Assembly (NCBI RefSeq): GCF_900188385.1
Contig: NZ_FZOI01000007.1
Location: 1 to 64,000, forward strand
Reading direction: 5' to 3'
DNA from: Azospirillum sp. RU38E
GTDB taxonomy: Bacteria > Pseudomonadota > Alphaproteobacteria > Azospirillales > Azospirillaceae
Length of the DNA stretch: 64,000 nt
Below the pieces are notes generated by a model that made no database searches, was not told the DNA's origin, and saw only the letters and a program-made list of their open reading frames with translations. The position numbers and the translations under genes were made by a program. Position 1 is the stretch's first letter. The number at the start of each line of letters is the position of its first letter. Below, piece after piece: positions 29,223 through 38,769 of this stretch.

Positions 29223-29238
29223 GTTTTTGCGCATGAAA

Positions 29239-29266
29239 AACCCCGGTGCTGTTTGACACCGGGGTT
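29239..29266 (-). terminator. Intrinsic terminator
   Basis: Perfect 10-bp stem AACCCCGGTG/CACCGGGGTT with five T on the reverse strand, just ahead of the ArsR promoter region; it insulates that operon from the cysK side. Confidence 0.8.
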
Positions 29267-29300
29267 GCTGCAATCCGCCTGAACGCGGGTGCTGCTTATA

Positions 29301-29370
29301 CCAATCCGCCGAGGGTTTGACCCTTGGCGGATTGGAGGCCGGCGACTGCCGGCCCGCGCCACGTGGCGCG
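29301..29370. repeat. Three consecutive palindromes
   Basis: CCAATCCGCC/GGCGGATTGG (29301-29310 with 29326-29335, with a further inner stem), GGCCGGC/GCCGGCC (29337-29343 with 29348-29354) and a perfect 16-bp palindrome CGCGCCACGTGGCGCG (29355-29370) follow each other without gap between two terminators. No gene is seen. Confidence 0.75.
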
Positions 29371-29412
29371 TAAGCCAAGCTGCCGGATGGCAGCGCCCGG
29401 CGTCTGAGGGAA

Positions 29413-29451
29413 CAAAAAATCTCCCTGGATCGGTCACGATCAAGGGAGATT
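29413..29451 (-). terminator. Intrinsic terminator of cysK
   Basis: Stem AATCTCCCT/AGGGAGATT followed on the reverse strand by six T, four bases after the cysK stop. Confidence 0.85.
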
Positions 29452-29455
29452 GGTA

Positions 29456-30418
29456 TTATTCCAGCCCCTCGAACAGGGCGGTGGAGAGGTAGCGTTCGGC
29501 GAAGCTGGGCAGCACGACGACGATCAGCTTACCCTTCATCTCCGCACGCGCCCCCACCTCGAACGCCGCCGCCAGGGCGGCACCGGACGAGATGCCGACG
29601 GTGATGCCCTCGGTGCGGGCGGCGTCGCGCGCCAGCTCAAACGCGCGGACGTTGGAGATCCGCAGTACCTCGTCGATCAGGTTTTTGTCCAGGATGTCGG
29701 GCACGAAGCCGGCACCGATCCCCTGGATCTTGTGCGGGCCGGGCAGGCCGCCGGATAGGACCGGGCTGTCCTCCGGCTCCACCGCCACCACCTGGAAGCC
29801 GGGCTTGCGGGCCTTCAGCACCTCGGCCACGCCGGTCAGCGTGCCGCCGGTGCCCACGCCAGCCACCAGAACGTCGGCCTTGCCGGCCGTGTCGTTCCAG
29901 ATTTCCTCGGCCGTGGTGGCGCGGTGGATGGCCGGGTTGGCCGGGTTCTTGAACTGTTGCAGGATATAGGCACCGGGCGTGCTGGCCACCAGTTCCTCGG
30001 CCTTGGCGATGGCGCCCTTCATGCCCTGCGGGGCGGGGGTCAGCACCAGTTCGGCACCCAGCAGCTTCAGCATCTTGCGCCGCTCGATCGACATGCTTTC
30101 CGGCATGGTCAGGATCAGGCGATAGCCCTTGGCCGCGGCCACGAAGGCCAGCGCGATGCCGGTATTGCCAGAGGTGGGTTCCACCAGCACGGTGCGGTCG
30201 GGCGAAATCTTGCCCTCGGCCTCCGCCGCCTCGATCATGGCCTTGCCGATACGGTCCTTCACGCTGGACAGCGGGTTGAAGAACTCGCACTTGGCGACGA
30301 CATCGGCCACCACGCCATGCTTGGCGCTTAGGCGGTTCAGGCGCACCAGCGGCGTGGCGCCGACGGTGTCCAGGATGCTGTCATAGATGCGGCCGCGGAA
30401 TTCGCCACTGGTGGACAT
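29456..30418 (-). CDS. cysK: Cysteine synthase A (O-acetylserine sulfhydrylase)
   Basis: 320 residues. It makes cysteine from O-acetylserine and sulfide with PLP. Seen: the PLP lysine in [14 protein letters not shown] (Lys54), the substrate loop [14 protein letters not shown], the phosphate loop [16 protein letters not shown], and [11 protein letters not shown] near the C-terminus. The upstream gene is an Rrf2 regulator, and an inverted repeat lies in the leader, so control by sulfur or cysteine status is likely. Sulfate import genes are encoded at 45-49 kb. Confidence 0.97.
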   Translation of the reverse strand: MSTSGEFRGRIYDSILDTVGATPLVRLNRLSAKHGVVADVVAKCEFFNPLSSVKDRIGKAMIEAAEAEGKISPDRTVLVEPTSGNTGIALAFVAAAKGYRLILTMPESMSIERRKMLKLLGAELVLTPAPQGMKGAIAKAEELVASTPGAYILQQFKNPANPAIHRATTAEEIWNDTAGKADVLVAGVGTGGTLTGVAEVLKARKPGFQVVAVEPEDSPVLSGGLPGPHKIQGIGAGFVPDILDKNLIDEVLRISNVRAFELARDAARTEGITVGISSGAALAAAFEVGARAEMKGKLIVVVLPSFAERYLSTALFEGLE

Positions 30419-30434
30419 TTTACATCTCCCGTGT

Positions 30435-30453
30435 GGTATTTATGTGAAATACC
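30435..30453. promoter_or_regulatory. Perfect dyad in the cysK leader, candidate Rrf2 operator
   Basis: GGTATTT-ATGTG-AAATACC, a perfect 7-bp inverted repeat 17 bases before the cysK start, beside an AT-rich TATATAAT patch (30465-30473). Its position between an Rrf2-family gene and cysK suggests a CymR-like control site. Confidence 0.65.
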
Positions 30454-30477
30454 GGTTCGATTCTGTATATAATCGCT

Positions 30478-30933
30478 TCAGATGCTGAAATCCAGCTTGG
30501 AAGCGGCCTCAGACGGAATGTTGGCCTGGTGTGCCCGCACACACAGATCCTCGATGCTGGTCTGTTCCAGCCGCGCCATCACTTCGTCCTGCAATTCACC
30601 CCAGAGCGGGCGGACGACCAGCCGGCCCAGATCGGCGCCGACTTCCTCTTCAATCGGGTCGGTGCCCTGTTCCAGGGCGCGGACGACGCGGACGATTTCC
30701 GCCACGCTGATGCGGCGGCGTTCCTTGGCCAGCCGGTAGCCGCCCTTGGGGCCGCGCACCCCCGCCAGCACGCCGGCGCGCACCAGCGCCTGCAACACCT
30801 GCTCCAGATAGCGCTTGGGGATGCCCTGGCGCTGGGTGATCTCCGCCGATTGCACGGGTGCCGACCCGGCATTGTAGGCAATGTCCAGCACCGTCTCGAT
30901 GGCGAACATCAGCTTCTTGGAAATGCGCAGCAT
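30478..30933 (-). CDS. Rrf2-family transcriptional regulator (CymR/IscR-like)
   Basis: 151 residues. The Rrf2 winged helix is clear: MLRISKKLMFAIETVLDIAYNAG, ITQRQGIPKRYLEQVLQALVRAGVL and GPKGGYRLAKERRRISVAEIV. The three-cysteine Fe-S cluster of IscR is missing; only one Cys is present (DLCVRAH), so it is more like CymR, which senses cysteine metabolism. It lies 59 bases upstream of cysK on the same strand and 12 bases after dut. Confidence 0.9.
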   Translation of the reverse strand: MLRISKKLMFAIETVLDIAYNAGSAPVQSAEITQRQGIPKRYLEQVLQALVRAGVLAGVRGPKGGYRLAKERRRISVAEIVRVVRALEQGTDPIEEEVGADLGRLVVRPLWGELQDEVMARLEQTSIEDLCVRAHQANIPSEAASKLDFSI

Positions 30934-30945
30934 CCGCCTTTGTCC

Positions 30946-31401
30946 TTATCCCTTGGTACCGGTTGAGCCAAAGCCGCCGGCCCCGCGTGCGGTTTCATCC
31001 AGATTGTCCACCTCGTTCCAGGCGGCGCGGGCATAGCGGGCGATCACCATCTGGGCGATGCGCATCCCGCGTTCCACGGTGAAGCTCTGGTTGGACAGGT
31101 TGGCCAGGATCACCCCCACCTCGCCCCGGTAATCGGCATCGATGGTGCCGGGGCTGTTCAGCAGGGTGATGCCATTCTTCAGCGCCAGACCGGAGCGGGG
31201 GCGCACCTGGGCCTCAAAACCTTCCGGCAGGGCGATGGCGATGCCGGTGGGGATCAGCTTGCGTTCGCCCGGCCCCAGCACCACCGGTTCGGCCACGGCG
31301 GCCAGCAGATCCATGCCGGCGGAATGTTCGGTGGCATAGGCGGGCAGGGCCAGATCAGCGCCATGGGGCAGGCGGCGGACGGCGATGGAGATGCTGGACA
31401 T
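30946..31401 (-). CDS. dut: Deoxyuridine 5'-triphosphate nucleotidohydrolase
   Basis: 151 residues, standard length. It hydrolyses dUTP to dUMP, keeping uracil out of DNA. The five trimeric dUTPase motifs are visible: [41 protein letters not shown] and the C-terminal [10 protein letters not shown]. Its start is one base after the coaBC stop, the usual coaBC-dut order in alphaproteobacteria. Confidence 0.97.
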   Translation of the reverse strand: MSSISIAVRRLPHGADLALPAYATEHSAGMDLLAAVAEPVVLGPGERKLIPTGIAIALPEGFEAQVRPRSGLALKNGITLLNSPGTIDADYRGEVGVILANLSNQSFTVERGMRIAQMVIARYARAAWNEVDNLDETARGAGGFGSTGTKG

Positions 31402-31402
31402 A

Positions 31403-32701
31403 TTATTTCTTTCCGTTTTCGAAATGATCAGCGATGCGGGCGGCCAACCGGGCCGCCACTTCGGTCTTGGGCAGGTCGGGCCAATCCTCCGCCGGCTGTT
31501 CCCGGCGGATCAGATGGACGCTGTTGCGGTCGCCGCCAAAGGTGCCGGTACCGGGGGAGACATCATTGGCGACAATCCAGTCACAGCCCTTGCGGGCCAG
31601 CTTGGCCTGGGCATAGGAAAGTACGTTATTCGTTTCGGCTGCGAAACCAACCACCAATGCCGGGCGCTGTGGCCCGGCGGCGGACAGGGTGGCCAGGATG
31701 TCCGGGTTTTCCGCCAGAATCAGGGCGGGCGGCGCCCCGCCTTCCTGCTTCTTCAGCTTCTTCTCCCCCGCCCCGGCGATATGCCAGTCGGCCACGGCGG
31801 CGGCGGCGACGAAGATATCGGCGGGCAGGGCGGCCTGACAGGCATCCAGCATCTGCCGTGCCGTTTCCACCGCCACCACATTTACACCCGCCGGGTCAGG
31901 CAGGCGCACCGGCCCGCTGACCAGGGTGACGCGGGCGCCCAGGGCCGCCAGGGCGGCGGCCAGGGCATGGCCCTGCTTGCCGCTGGACCGGTTGGCAATG
32001 TAGCGCACGGGGTCAATCGGCTCATGCGTCGGGCCGCTGGTGACGATGGCATGGCGACCGGCCAGCGGCTTCGGCCCCTGCTGGTCGCGGAACCATTGGG
32101 CCAGATGCGCCACGATGGAAAGCGGCTCGCTCATCCGGCCGGGACCGAACTCCCCGCAGGCCATGGCCCCTTCATCCGGGCCGATGATGCCGACGCCGCG
32201 CGCCGCCAGCAGGGCCAGATTGGCCTGGGTGGCGGCATGTTCATACATGCGCACATTCATCGCAGGGGCCACCAGCACCGGCTTGTCGGTGGCCAGCAGC
32301 ACGGTGGTGGCCAGATCATCGGCCAGCCCATGCGCCATGCGGGCCAGAATATTGGCGGTGGCCGGGGCCACCAGAATAATGTCGGCCGCGCGGGAGAGCT
32401 GGATATGCCCCATCTCCGATTCGTCGGTCAGCGACCAGAGGTCGCGGTAAACCTTATCCTCTGACACAGCTTGCAATGTCAGCGGGGTGACGAACTGCGC
32501 GCCGCCATCGGTCAGCACCACGCGCACCGCCGCCCCCCGCTCCCGCAGCCGGCGCACCAGATCGGGCGTCTTGAAGGCGGCGATGCCGCCCGCCACGATC
32601 AGCAGGATACGCTTGCCGGCAAGGGCCGCACGTTCCGCCTGGATGGGGTTCTGTTCCGTCACAAAAACCTGCCCGCCGGAAAGGGAGGGGAAGGTGGTCA
32701 T
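31403..32701 (-). CDS. coaBC: Bifunctional phosphopantothenoylcysteine decarboxylase/synthetase
   Basis: 432 residues from ATG 32701. The N-terminal FMN-dependent CoaC half begins [26 protein letters not shown] and has the PAMNVRM and [10 protein letters not shown] motifs. The C-terminal CoaB half begins [30 protein letters not shown]. Together they convert phosphopantothenate to phosphopantetheine in coenzyme A synthesis. A 30-residue N-terminal extension precedes the flavoprotein domain; the start is therefore less certain. Confidence 0.96.
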   Translation of the reverse strand: MTTFPSLSGGQVFVTEQNPIQAERAALAGKRILLIVAGGIAAFKTPDLVRRLRERGAAVRVVLTDGGAQFVTPLTLQAVSEDKVYRDLWSLTDESEMGHIQLSRAADIILVAPATANILARMAHGLADDLATTVLLATDKPVLVAPAMNVRMYEHAATQANLALLAARGVGIIGPDEGAMACGEFGPGRMSEPLSIVAHLAQWFRDQQGPKPLAGRHAIVTSGPTHEPIDPVRYIANRSSGKQGHALAAALAALGARVTLVSGPVRLPDPAGVNVVAVETARQMLDACQAALPADIFVAAAAVADWHIAGAGEKKLKKQEGGAPPALILAENPDILATLSAAGPQRPALVVGFAAETNNVLSYAQAKLARKGCDWIVANDVSPGTGTFGGDRNSVHLIRREQPAEDWPDLPKTEVAARLAARIADHFENGKK

Positions 32702-33195
32702 CCGCCGCCCCTGTGAATGATGCGGCTCTTTGGGTGTAAAAGAACGTCGCATCAACTGTGAAATTTAGATATTCGCATTCGGCCCCGGATGCAAGCCACC
32801 CCATTCCCCATATCGGCGTGATATTATGCGGTGGGCGCATGGCAAGGGGGCGTTGCCCCCGTCAATGACCGTTTCTGCCGGGAATTACGTCCACGCGCGA
32901 CAGATTGTCCGGCAGCGCCCGCTTCCCAACCCGCCCTGTGACATGTATATCGATCATCCGCGACCGGGGGGTACTCCGGCCGCTCCGTTCGCTTTGCCTG
33001 TGGCTTACAACCCGCATCCCCGCGCCCTCCCCCGAGGGCGGTTCCGGTGGAGACGGGGCAACAGGTGGGGATGGGGTGGCCGCTGGACAATACCCGGTAC
33101 CGTTCCGGTTCCCGGAACGGGACACCAGTTTTCAGTTTTCAGGACGCAAAGCGCCCGGCGGGGCGCGCATCCATATCGCCGAGGAGACGAGAGGT
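32702..33195. other. Intergenic region coaBC / petABC
   Basis: 494 bp between divergent genes, holding both promoters. No gene is supported; the long frames through it are extensions of petA or shadows. Small palindromes are visible: GGGGGCGTTGCCCCC (32848-32862) and GTTCCGGTTCCCGGAAC (33103-33119). An AT-rich patch at 32756-32775 is the likely coaBC promoter. Confidence 0.5.
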
Positions 33196-33741
33196 ATGGC
33201 GGACACCATGCAAGCGGGCGACGGCCAGACCCGCCGTGATTTCATTTATCTGGCTGCCGCCGCCATGGGTGGCGTTGGTGCCGCTTCTGCCTTGTGGCCC
33301 TTCATCCACAGCCTGAACCCGGCCGCCGATACGCTGGCGCTGGCCTCGATCGAGGTCGATCTGGCCCCCATCGCTGCCGGTCAGGCCATCAAGGCCATGT
33401 GGCGCGGTAAGCCGGTTTTCATCCGTAACCGCACCCCGGAAGAGATCGAATCGGCCCGCAAGGTGCCGATGAGCGAGCTGATCGACCCGCAGACCGACCA
33501 GGACCGCGTGAAGGCGGGCAAGGAAAACTGGCTGGTTCTGGTGGGTGTCTGCACCCATCTGGGCTGCATTCCGCTCGGCACCTCCTCGGGCGAGCCGCGC
33601 GGTGATTATGGCGGGTGGTTCTGCCCCTGCCACGGCTCGCACTATGATACGGCAGGCCGTATCCGCAAGGGCCCCGCGCCGCTGAACCTGCACGTGCCGG
33701 AATACGCTTTCATCAGCGATACCCGCGTCAAGATCGGCTAA
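33196..33741 (+). CDS. petA: Ubiquinol-cytochrome c reductase Rieske iron-sulfur subunit
   Basis: 181 residues from ATG 33196. A twin-arginine-type signal anchor ([19 protein letters not shown]) is followed by the Rieske domain with CTHLGC and CPCHGS, whose Cys and His residues hold the 2Fe-2S cluster. It passes electrons from ubiquinol to cytochrome c1 in the bc1 complex. The 67-aa insert-type region before the cluster is normal for alphaproteobacteria. It is followed 32 bases later by petB. Confidence 0.97.
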   Translation: MADTMQAGDGQTRRDFIYLAAAAMGGVGAASALWPFIHSLNPAADTLALASIEVDLAPIAAGQAIKAMWRGKPVFIRNRTPEEIESARKVPMSELIDPQTDQDRVKAGKENWLVLVGVCTHLGCIPLGTSSGEPRGDYGGWFCPCHGSHYDTAGRIRKGPAPLNLHVPEYAFISDTRVKIG

Positions 33742-33773
33742 GAACAGATCCAGCCAGGTAGAGGGAGTGCCAG

Positions 33774-35081
33774 ATGGCCCACGCCCCGAAGTCCAATTTC
33801 AGTAACCCGGTGGTGAACTGGATCGACCAGCGCCTGCCGATTATTACCATGATGAACAAGGAGTACGGGTCGTTCCCGACTCCGCGTAATTTCAATTCCC
33901 TGTGGAATTTCGGCGCCATCGCCATGGTGGTGCTGGCAACCATGATCGTGTCGGGTGTGGTGCTGGCGATGCACTATACCAACAACACCGCGCTGGCTTT
34001 TGACAGCGTGGAACGCATCATGCGCGATGTGAACTGGGGCTGGATGATCCGTTACATCCACGCCAACGGCGCCTCGATGTTCTTCATCGCCGTCTATATC
34101 CATATTTTCCGCGGCGTTTATTACGGCTCCTACAAGGCCCCGCGTGAACTGATCTGGATCTTCGGCGTCATCATCCTGCTGCTGATGATGGGCACCGCCT
34201 TCATGGGCTATGTGCTGCCCTGGGGCCAGATGTCCTTCTGGGGCGCCACGGTGATCACCAACCTGTTCTCGGCCATTCCGGTGGTGGGTGAGCATATCGT
34301 GACCCTGCTGTGGGGTGGCTTCTCGGTCGATAACCCGACCCTGAACCGCTTCTTCGCGCTGCACTTCCTGCTGCCGTTTGTGCTGATCGCCGTCGTGTTC
34401 CTGCACGTCGCCGCCTTGCACATTACCGGTTCCAACAACCCGCTGGGTGTGGAGCCGAAGGGCCCGCAGGATACGCTGCCGTTCCACCCCTATTACACCA
34501 CGAAGGATCTGTTCGGCGTTGTGCTGTTCCTGATCTTCTTCGCGGCTTTCGTCTTCTTTGCGCCCAACTATCTGGGCCACCCGGACAATTACATTCCGGC
34601 CGATCCGCTGGTGACCCCGGCCCATATCGTGCCTGAATGGTATTTCCTGCCCTTCTACGCGATCCTGCGTTCCATCACCTTCTCCATCACCCTGCCCTTT
34701 ACGGATGTGGTGCTGATCCCGGCCAAGCTGGGTGGTGTGATCGGCATGTTCGGTTCCATCGCCATCCTGTTCGTCCTGCCCTGGCTGGATACCTCCCCGG
34801 TTCGGTCGTCGCGCTTCCGCCCGATCTTCAAGTGGTGGGTGCTGCTGTGGCTGGTGCCGGCCTTCCTGGTGCTGGGCTATGTCGGCGGCAAGCCGGCTGA
34901 ACAGCCCTATGTGCTGCTGGGCCAGATCGCCACCGTGATGTATTTCGTGTTCTTCCTGGCCCTGCCGATCATCGGCCGGATCGAGAAGCCGCTGCCGCTG
35001 CCGGCCTCCATCGCCAAGCCCGTTCTGGGCGGCGGTTCGGTCGCCACCGGCGCTACCGCCCAAGTGATGGAGAAGGCCTGA
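33774..35081 (+). CDS. petB: Cytochrome b subunit of the bc1 complex
   Basis: 435 residues, about eight or nine membrane segments. Haem-ligand helices are seen as [22 protein letters not shown] and [21 protein letters not shown], and the Qo-site motif PEWYF lies in [17 protein letters not shown]. The [19 protein letters not shown] block is also canonical. GAGGGAG lies seven bases before the ATG. The stop overlaps the petC start (TGATG). Confidence 0.98.
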   Translation: MAHAPKSNFSNPVVNWIDQRLPIITMMNKEYGSFPTPRNFNSLWNFGAIAMVVLATMIVSGVVLAMHYTNNTALAFDSVERIMRDVNWGWMIRYIHANGASMFFIAVYIHIFRGVYYGSYKAPRELIWIFGVIILLLMMGTAFMGYVLPWGQMSFWGATVITNLFSAIPVVGEHIVTLLWGGFSVDNPTLNRFFALHFLLPFVLIAVVFLHVAALHITGSNNPLGVEPKGPQDTLPFHPYYTTKDLFGVVLFLIFFAAFVFFAPNYLGHPDNYIPADPLVTPAHIVPEWYFLPFYAILRSITFSITLPFTDVVLIPAKLGGVIGMFGSIAILFVLPWLDTSPVRSSRFRPIFKWWVLLWLVPAFLVLGYVGGKPAEQPYVLLGQIATVMYFVFFLALPIIGRIEKPLPLPASIAKPVLGGGSVATGATAQVMEKA

Positions 35082-35866
35082 TGCGTCGTCTTCGTAATCT
35101 GATCGCCGCAGGCGTCCTCTCTGTTGCCGGTCTCACCGCTGGTGCACAGGCCGCTGGTGACGCGGTTGTTCCGCCGGCCCAGGAATGGGCCCATGGTGGC
35201 GTCAACAGCTTTCTGTCCTTCTTCAAGGGCTATGACTATGCCGCCGTGCAGCGCGGCTTCCAGGTCTATAAGGAAGTCTGCGCCGCCTGCCATTCCATGC
35301 ACCTTCTGCATTACCGTAACCTGACGGATGTTGGGTTTACGGAAGAAGAGGTGAAGGCGATCGCAGCCTCGGTGGAAGTGACCGACGGCCCGAACGACCA
35401 GGGTGAGATGTTCACCCGGCCGGGCGTGCCCGCTGACAAGTTCAAGAGCCCGTTTCCGAACGTGCAGGCCGCCGCTGCCGCCAATGGCGGCAAGGCCCCG
35501 CCCGACCTGTCGCTGATGGTCAAGGCCCGGTCGCATTTCGAGGATTATGTCTACGCCATCCTGACCGGCTATGAAGAGGCTCCGGCCGATTCCCATCTGC
35601 CGCCGGGGGCGAATTACAACAAGTACTTCCCCGGCCATGCCATCGCCATGCCCATGCCGCTGTTCGAAAACGGCGTGACCTATGCCGATGGCACCAAGGC
35701 CACCGTGCCGCAGATGGCGCATGACGTGGTGACCTTCCTGGCCTGGGCGGCTGAGCCCAAGCTGGAAGAACGCCGCCGCGTCGGCATCATGGCCATCACC
35801 TTCCTGGTGGTGTTTGCCGGCATCATGTATGCCGCCAAGCGCCGCGTCTGGGCGGATGTGCACTGA
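35081..35866 (+). CDS. petC: Cytochrome c1 subunit of the bc1 complex
   Basis: 261 residues with a signal peptide (to AQA), the haem-attachment motif CAACH (67-71), a Met ligand candidate in HAIAMPMPLFENGV, and a C-terminal anchor helix (VGIMAITFLVVFAGIMYAAKRRVW). It carries electrons from the Rieske protein to soluble cytochrome c. It is translationally coupled to petB and ends the operon at a terminator. Confidence 0.97.
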   Translation: MRRLRNLIAAGVLSVAGLTAGAQAAGDAVVPPAQEWAHGGVNSFLSFFKGYDYAAVQRGFQVYKEVCAACHSMHLLHYRNLTDVGFTEEEVKAIAASVEVTDGPNDQGEMFTRPGVPADKFKSPFPNVQAAAAANGGKAPPDLSLMVKARSHFEDYVYAILTGYEEAPADSHLPPGANYNKYFPGHAIAMPMPLFENGVTYADGTKATVPQMAHDVVTFLAWAAEPKLEERRRVGIMAITFLVVFAGIMYAAKRRVWADVH

Positions 35867-35894
35867 TCCCGTCAGAGAACGGTAAGTGGAGAAA

Positions 35895-35925
35895 GGGCGC
35901 TTCCCGGCAGGGGAGCGCCCTTTTT
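35895..35925 (+). terminator. Intrinsic terminator of petABC
   Basis: Stem GGGCGCTTCCC/GGGGAGCGCCC followed by five T. A near copy lies at 36412-36441. Confidence 0.85.
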
Positions 35926-36081
35926 CTTTGCGCTTGCCGCATCGGCACGTCTGTGCCTATAAAAACGGGCGCGTCACTGGATGATCGCCGTAAGCGTTCA
36001 ACGTCAATCAACGCACCAACAGCCCCGGAATGGCGGCTGACGGTGTGTTATGCCGTTGGACCCGCTTCTGGGGCCCTTTTC

Positions 36082-36390
36082 ATGGTGCCTTCCATGTCTG
36101 ATCTCAATGCCCGTTTCGCGTCACCCGGTCGTCAGGCCCGGCGCGCCGGTTTCCGCAAGCTGCCGGCATCGGCGGCCGCGTTTGTCATGCCGCTGATCCT
36201 GTCCATCCTGATGACCTGTGTGGTCTCGGCCGTCGCCACCCTACGCAATATCGGCCTGACCGAGGGGGTGGCCGGCCACTGGCTGCAGGCCTGGGGCCTG
36301 TCCTGGCTGATCGCCTTTCCCACCCTGCTGCTGGTGTTGCCACTGGTGCGGCGCATTGTCGGGATGCTGGTGCAAAGCCCGGCCCGGTGA
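36082..36390 (+). CDS. Small DUF2798-type membrane protein
   Basis: 102 residues from ATG 36082 (ATG 36094 also possible; neither has a clear ribosome binding site). It opens with a basic stretch and FRKLPASAAAFVMPLILSILMTCVVS, then a second hydrophobic helix GLSWLIAFPTLLLVLPLVRRIV. The RKLP start and two helices match the DUF2798 family of small inner-membrane proteins. Function is unknown. It lies between two near-identical terminator hairpins. Confidence 0.75.
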   Translation: MVPSMSDLNARFASPGRQARRAGFRKLPASAAAFVMPLILSILMTCVVSAVATLRNIGLTEGVAGHWLQAWGLSWLIAFPTLLLVLPLVRRIVGMLVQSPAR

Positions 36391-36411
36391 GTCTTATCCG
36401 TACAGCAAAGA

Positions 36412-36441
36412 GGCGCTTCCTGGCCGGGAAGCGCCCTTTTT
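36412..36441 (+). terminator. Intrinsic terminator of the DUF2798 gene
   Basis: Stem GGCGCTTCC/GGAAGCGCC and five T, closely resembling the petABC terminator in sequence including the loop. Confidence 0.85.
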
Positions 36442-36461
36442 ACCGGCTGTTCTACCGAGTT

Positions 36462-36704
36462 TCAGTCGCTGGCGCGTGGGCGCATGTACAGGTGCAGCAG
36501 GTAGAACCATAGCGGCAGAGCCAGAAACAACACCGTGAGATTGGCCGACAGCATCCACCAGGAGCGCCCCAACCCCAGCCCGGCCCCCAGCGCCAGACCG
36601 ATACCCCCGGCAAAGAGGCTGATCGGGGCCAGCAGGAAGCTGAAGCCAAACAGGCTGATCATGCCCGGATCTTTTTCTGCAACGCTTGCCGACATGGTCC
36701 CCAT
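36462..36704 (-). CDS. Small membrane protein of unknown function
   Basis: 80 residues from ATG 36704 (GGGAGGGTGG upstream); ATG 36695 is an alternative. Two hydrophobic helices (ISLFGFSFLLAPISLFAGGIGLALGAGLGLG and LTVLFLALPLWFYLLHLYM) joined by a short polar turn predict an inner-membrane hairpin. I do not recognise a family. The gene lies downstream of grpE, on the same strand, after 134 bp. Confidence 0.65.
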   Translation of the reverse strand: MGTMSASVAEKDPGMISLFGFSFLLAPISLFAGGIGLALGAGLGLGRSWWMLSANLTVLFLALPLWFYLLHLYMRPRASD

Positions 36705-36837
36705 TCCACCCTCCCGATTCGGAAAGTTGTATTTGTTTATGGTGGGCATCTTTCCGATCGTGGTCAAGCGGAATGCAAAAAGGGGCGCCCGCTTTTACGA
36801 GCACCCCCTGATCACCATGCAGCCGCGTTAAAAAGCT

Positions 36838-37416
36838 TTACGCGCTGGTCTTCACATGGCCGGCATCGCCGCCCTTGGCCACGCCGACAATGGCTTCGCG
36901 CAGCAGGCGGCCATGGATGGTGTAGCCCGCCTGCAGCACCTGCACCACCGTGCCGGGCGCCTTGTCGGTGCCTTCCATCTCCATCATGATCTGATGGAAA
37001 TTCGGGTCGGCCGGCTGGCCCAGGGCTTCCATGCGGGCGATGCCGGCGCGGTCGAAGGCGGCCTCCAGCTGGCGCTCCGTCGCTTCCACCCCGGTCAGCA
37101 GGTTGCTGACGCCGGCATTTTCGGCGCGGGTTTCCGGCGACACGGCTTCCACGGCGCGGCGCAGATTGTCGGCCACGGCCAGCAGATCCTTGGCGAACTT
37201 GGCCACGGCGTATTTGGCGGTGTCCTCGCGCTCCCGCTCGGCCCGGCGGCGGATATTCTCCGCCTCCGCCAGGGAGCGCAGCAGCTGGTCCTTCAGTTGG
37301 GCGACCTCCGCCTCCAACGCGGCAACGCGGCCGGCATCGGCGGCGGGTGCGACCGCCTCGGCCTGTTCGGCACCGGTGGCGGTTTCGGTTTCGTTGGTGT
37401 TGGTCGTCTCACTCAT
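36838..37416 (-). CDS. grpE: Nucleotide exchange factor GrpE
   Basis: 192 residues. An acidic, disordered N-terminus leads into the long coiled coil ([28 protein letters not shown]) and the C-terminal beta domain ([43 protein letters not shown]). It releases ADP from DnaK. It follows hrcA on the same strand, 155 bp downstream, the typical hrcA-grpE pair. Confidence 0.97.
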   Translation of the reverse strand: MSETTNTNETETATGAEQAEAVAPAADAGRVAALEAEVAQLKDQLLRSLAEAENIRRRAEREREDTAKYAVAKFAKDLLAVADNLRRAVEAVSPETRAENAGVSNLLTGVEATERQLEAAFDRAGIARMEALGQPADPNFHQIMMEMEGTDKAPGTVVQVLQAGYTIHGRLLREAIVGVAKGGDAGHVKTSA

Positions 37417-37571
37417 CGCGGTTCCAAGCCTCGGGCTTTTTACGAAACGTCATCCGGCAGGCTGCCGGTGACAGAGGTTTAGGGGGGATTGACCCGCCTG
37501 TCGAGATGATAGGCGGGTTGGAGATGGTGTTTCACACGGGTCGATTGCAAGGGGGGCTTTGCGGGCATCCC

Positions 37572-38609
37572 CTATCCCATCAGCCGCCCGATCACCTTGG
37601 CGGTATAATCCACCATGGGAATGATGCGGGCATAATTGATGCGGGCGGGGCCAATCACGCCGATGGCCCCGACAATCTGTTCCTTGGTGTTCATATAGGG
37701 GCTGACGATCATGGAACAGCCGGCATGGCTGAACAGCTCGCTCTCCGCCCCGATGAAAATCTGCACCCCTTCGGCCTTGCCGGTGGCGTCCAGCATCCGC
37801 ATCATCTGTTCGCGGGTTTCCAACGCCTCGAACAGGTTGCGGATGCGCTCCAGGTCCGACAGGGCCGTCACATCCTCCAGCAGCCGGGCCTGGCCGCGCA
37901 CGATCAGGTAACCCTGGCTGTCGCGCGTGCCGGCCCAGGTGGCCAGTCCGGTTTCCACCACCTTGGCCGTCAGCGCGTCCAGCTGGCTTTTCTGATCTTC
38001 CATTTCTTTTTGAATGAAGGTGCGCGCCTCTGCCAGGGTGCGGCCGACCACGCGGGCATTCAGGTAATTGCTGGCCATCTGCAGGGCCGAGGGCGGCAGG
38101 CCCACGGCCACCTCCACCACCCGGTTTTCCACCAGCCCATCTTCGGTCACCAGCACCACCAGCGCGCGGCCGGGTGACAGGTTGATGAATTCGATATGTT
38201 TCAGCGGCCGGTCGGTCTTGGGCGCCAGCACCAGCCCGGCGCAGGAGGAAAGGCCTGACAGCAGGTTCGTCGCCTCCTCCAGCATTTCCGGCATGGACCG
38301 TCCGCCGGCCACACAGCGCGCCTCAATATCGGTGCGCTCCTTCTCCGACAGGGCGCCGATTTCCAGGATGCCATTGACGAACAGGCGCAGGCCCGCATCA
38401 GTGGGTACCCGGCCCGCCGAGGTATGCGGGGCCATCAGCAGGCCCAGATCCTCCAGGTCCGCCATGACATTGCGGATGGTGGCCGGCGACAGCGAGGTGG
38501 TCAGCCGGCGCGACAGGGTGCGGGAACCCACTGGTTCCCCCGTCTGGACATAGGCTTCCACGATTTCGCGGAACACCTCACGCGAGCGCTGGTTCAGTTC
38601 GCTGATCAT
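37572..38609 (-). CDS. hrcA: Heat-inducible transcription repressor HrcA
   Basis: 345 residues. N-terminal winged helix [32 protein letters not shown] and the HrcA signature [38 protein letters not shown], followed by the GAF-like and dimerisation parts ([24 protein letters not shown]). It represses groESL-type operons through CIRCE. No CIRCE element is visible in this window, so its targets are elsewhere. It is divergent from rph. Confidence 0.97.
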   Translation of the reverse strand: MISELNQRSREVFREIVEAYVQTGEPVGSRTLSRRLTTSLSPATIRNVMADLEDLGLLMAPHTSAGRVPTDAGLRLFVNGILEIGALSEKERTDIEARCVAGGRSMPEMLEEATNLLSGLSSCAGLVLAPKTDRPLKHIEFINLSPGRALVVLVTEDGLVENRVVEVAVGLPPSALQMASNYLNARVVGRTLAEARTFIQKEMEDQKSQLDALTAKVVETGLATWAGTRDSQGYLIVRGQARLLEDVTALSDLERIRNLFEALETREQMMRMLDATGKAEGVQIFIGAESELFSHAGCSMIVSPYMNTKEQIVGAIGVIGPARINYARIIPMVDYTAKVIGRLMG

Positions 38610-38769
38610 GCCCTTCGCAGTTTATCTGCCACATGTACAAAGAAGGAGCTTAGGCGCAGGCGCGGCGCAAATCAACGGACGGTCATGCCCGGCAGGCAAG
38701 TGGACTTCGATAGGCTGGCGTTGGTATGAGGATACAGAGATTCAATCAGACCTGAAATGGACCATCCCC

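Noticed and set aside
33738-35063. 441-codon reverse frame across petB
   Set aside because: Antisense shadow of cytochrome b with His- and Gln-rich composition.
38610-38769. CIRCE element for HrcA between hrcA and rph
   Set aside because: The TTAGCACTC-N9-GAGTGCTAA pattern is not present here or elsewhere in the window.
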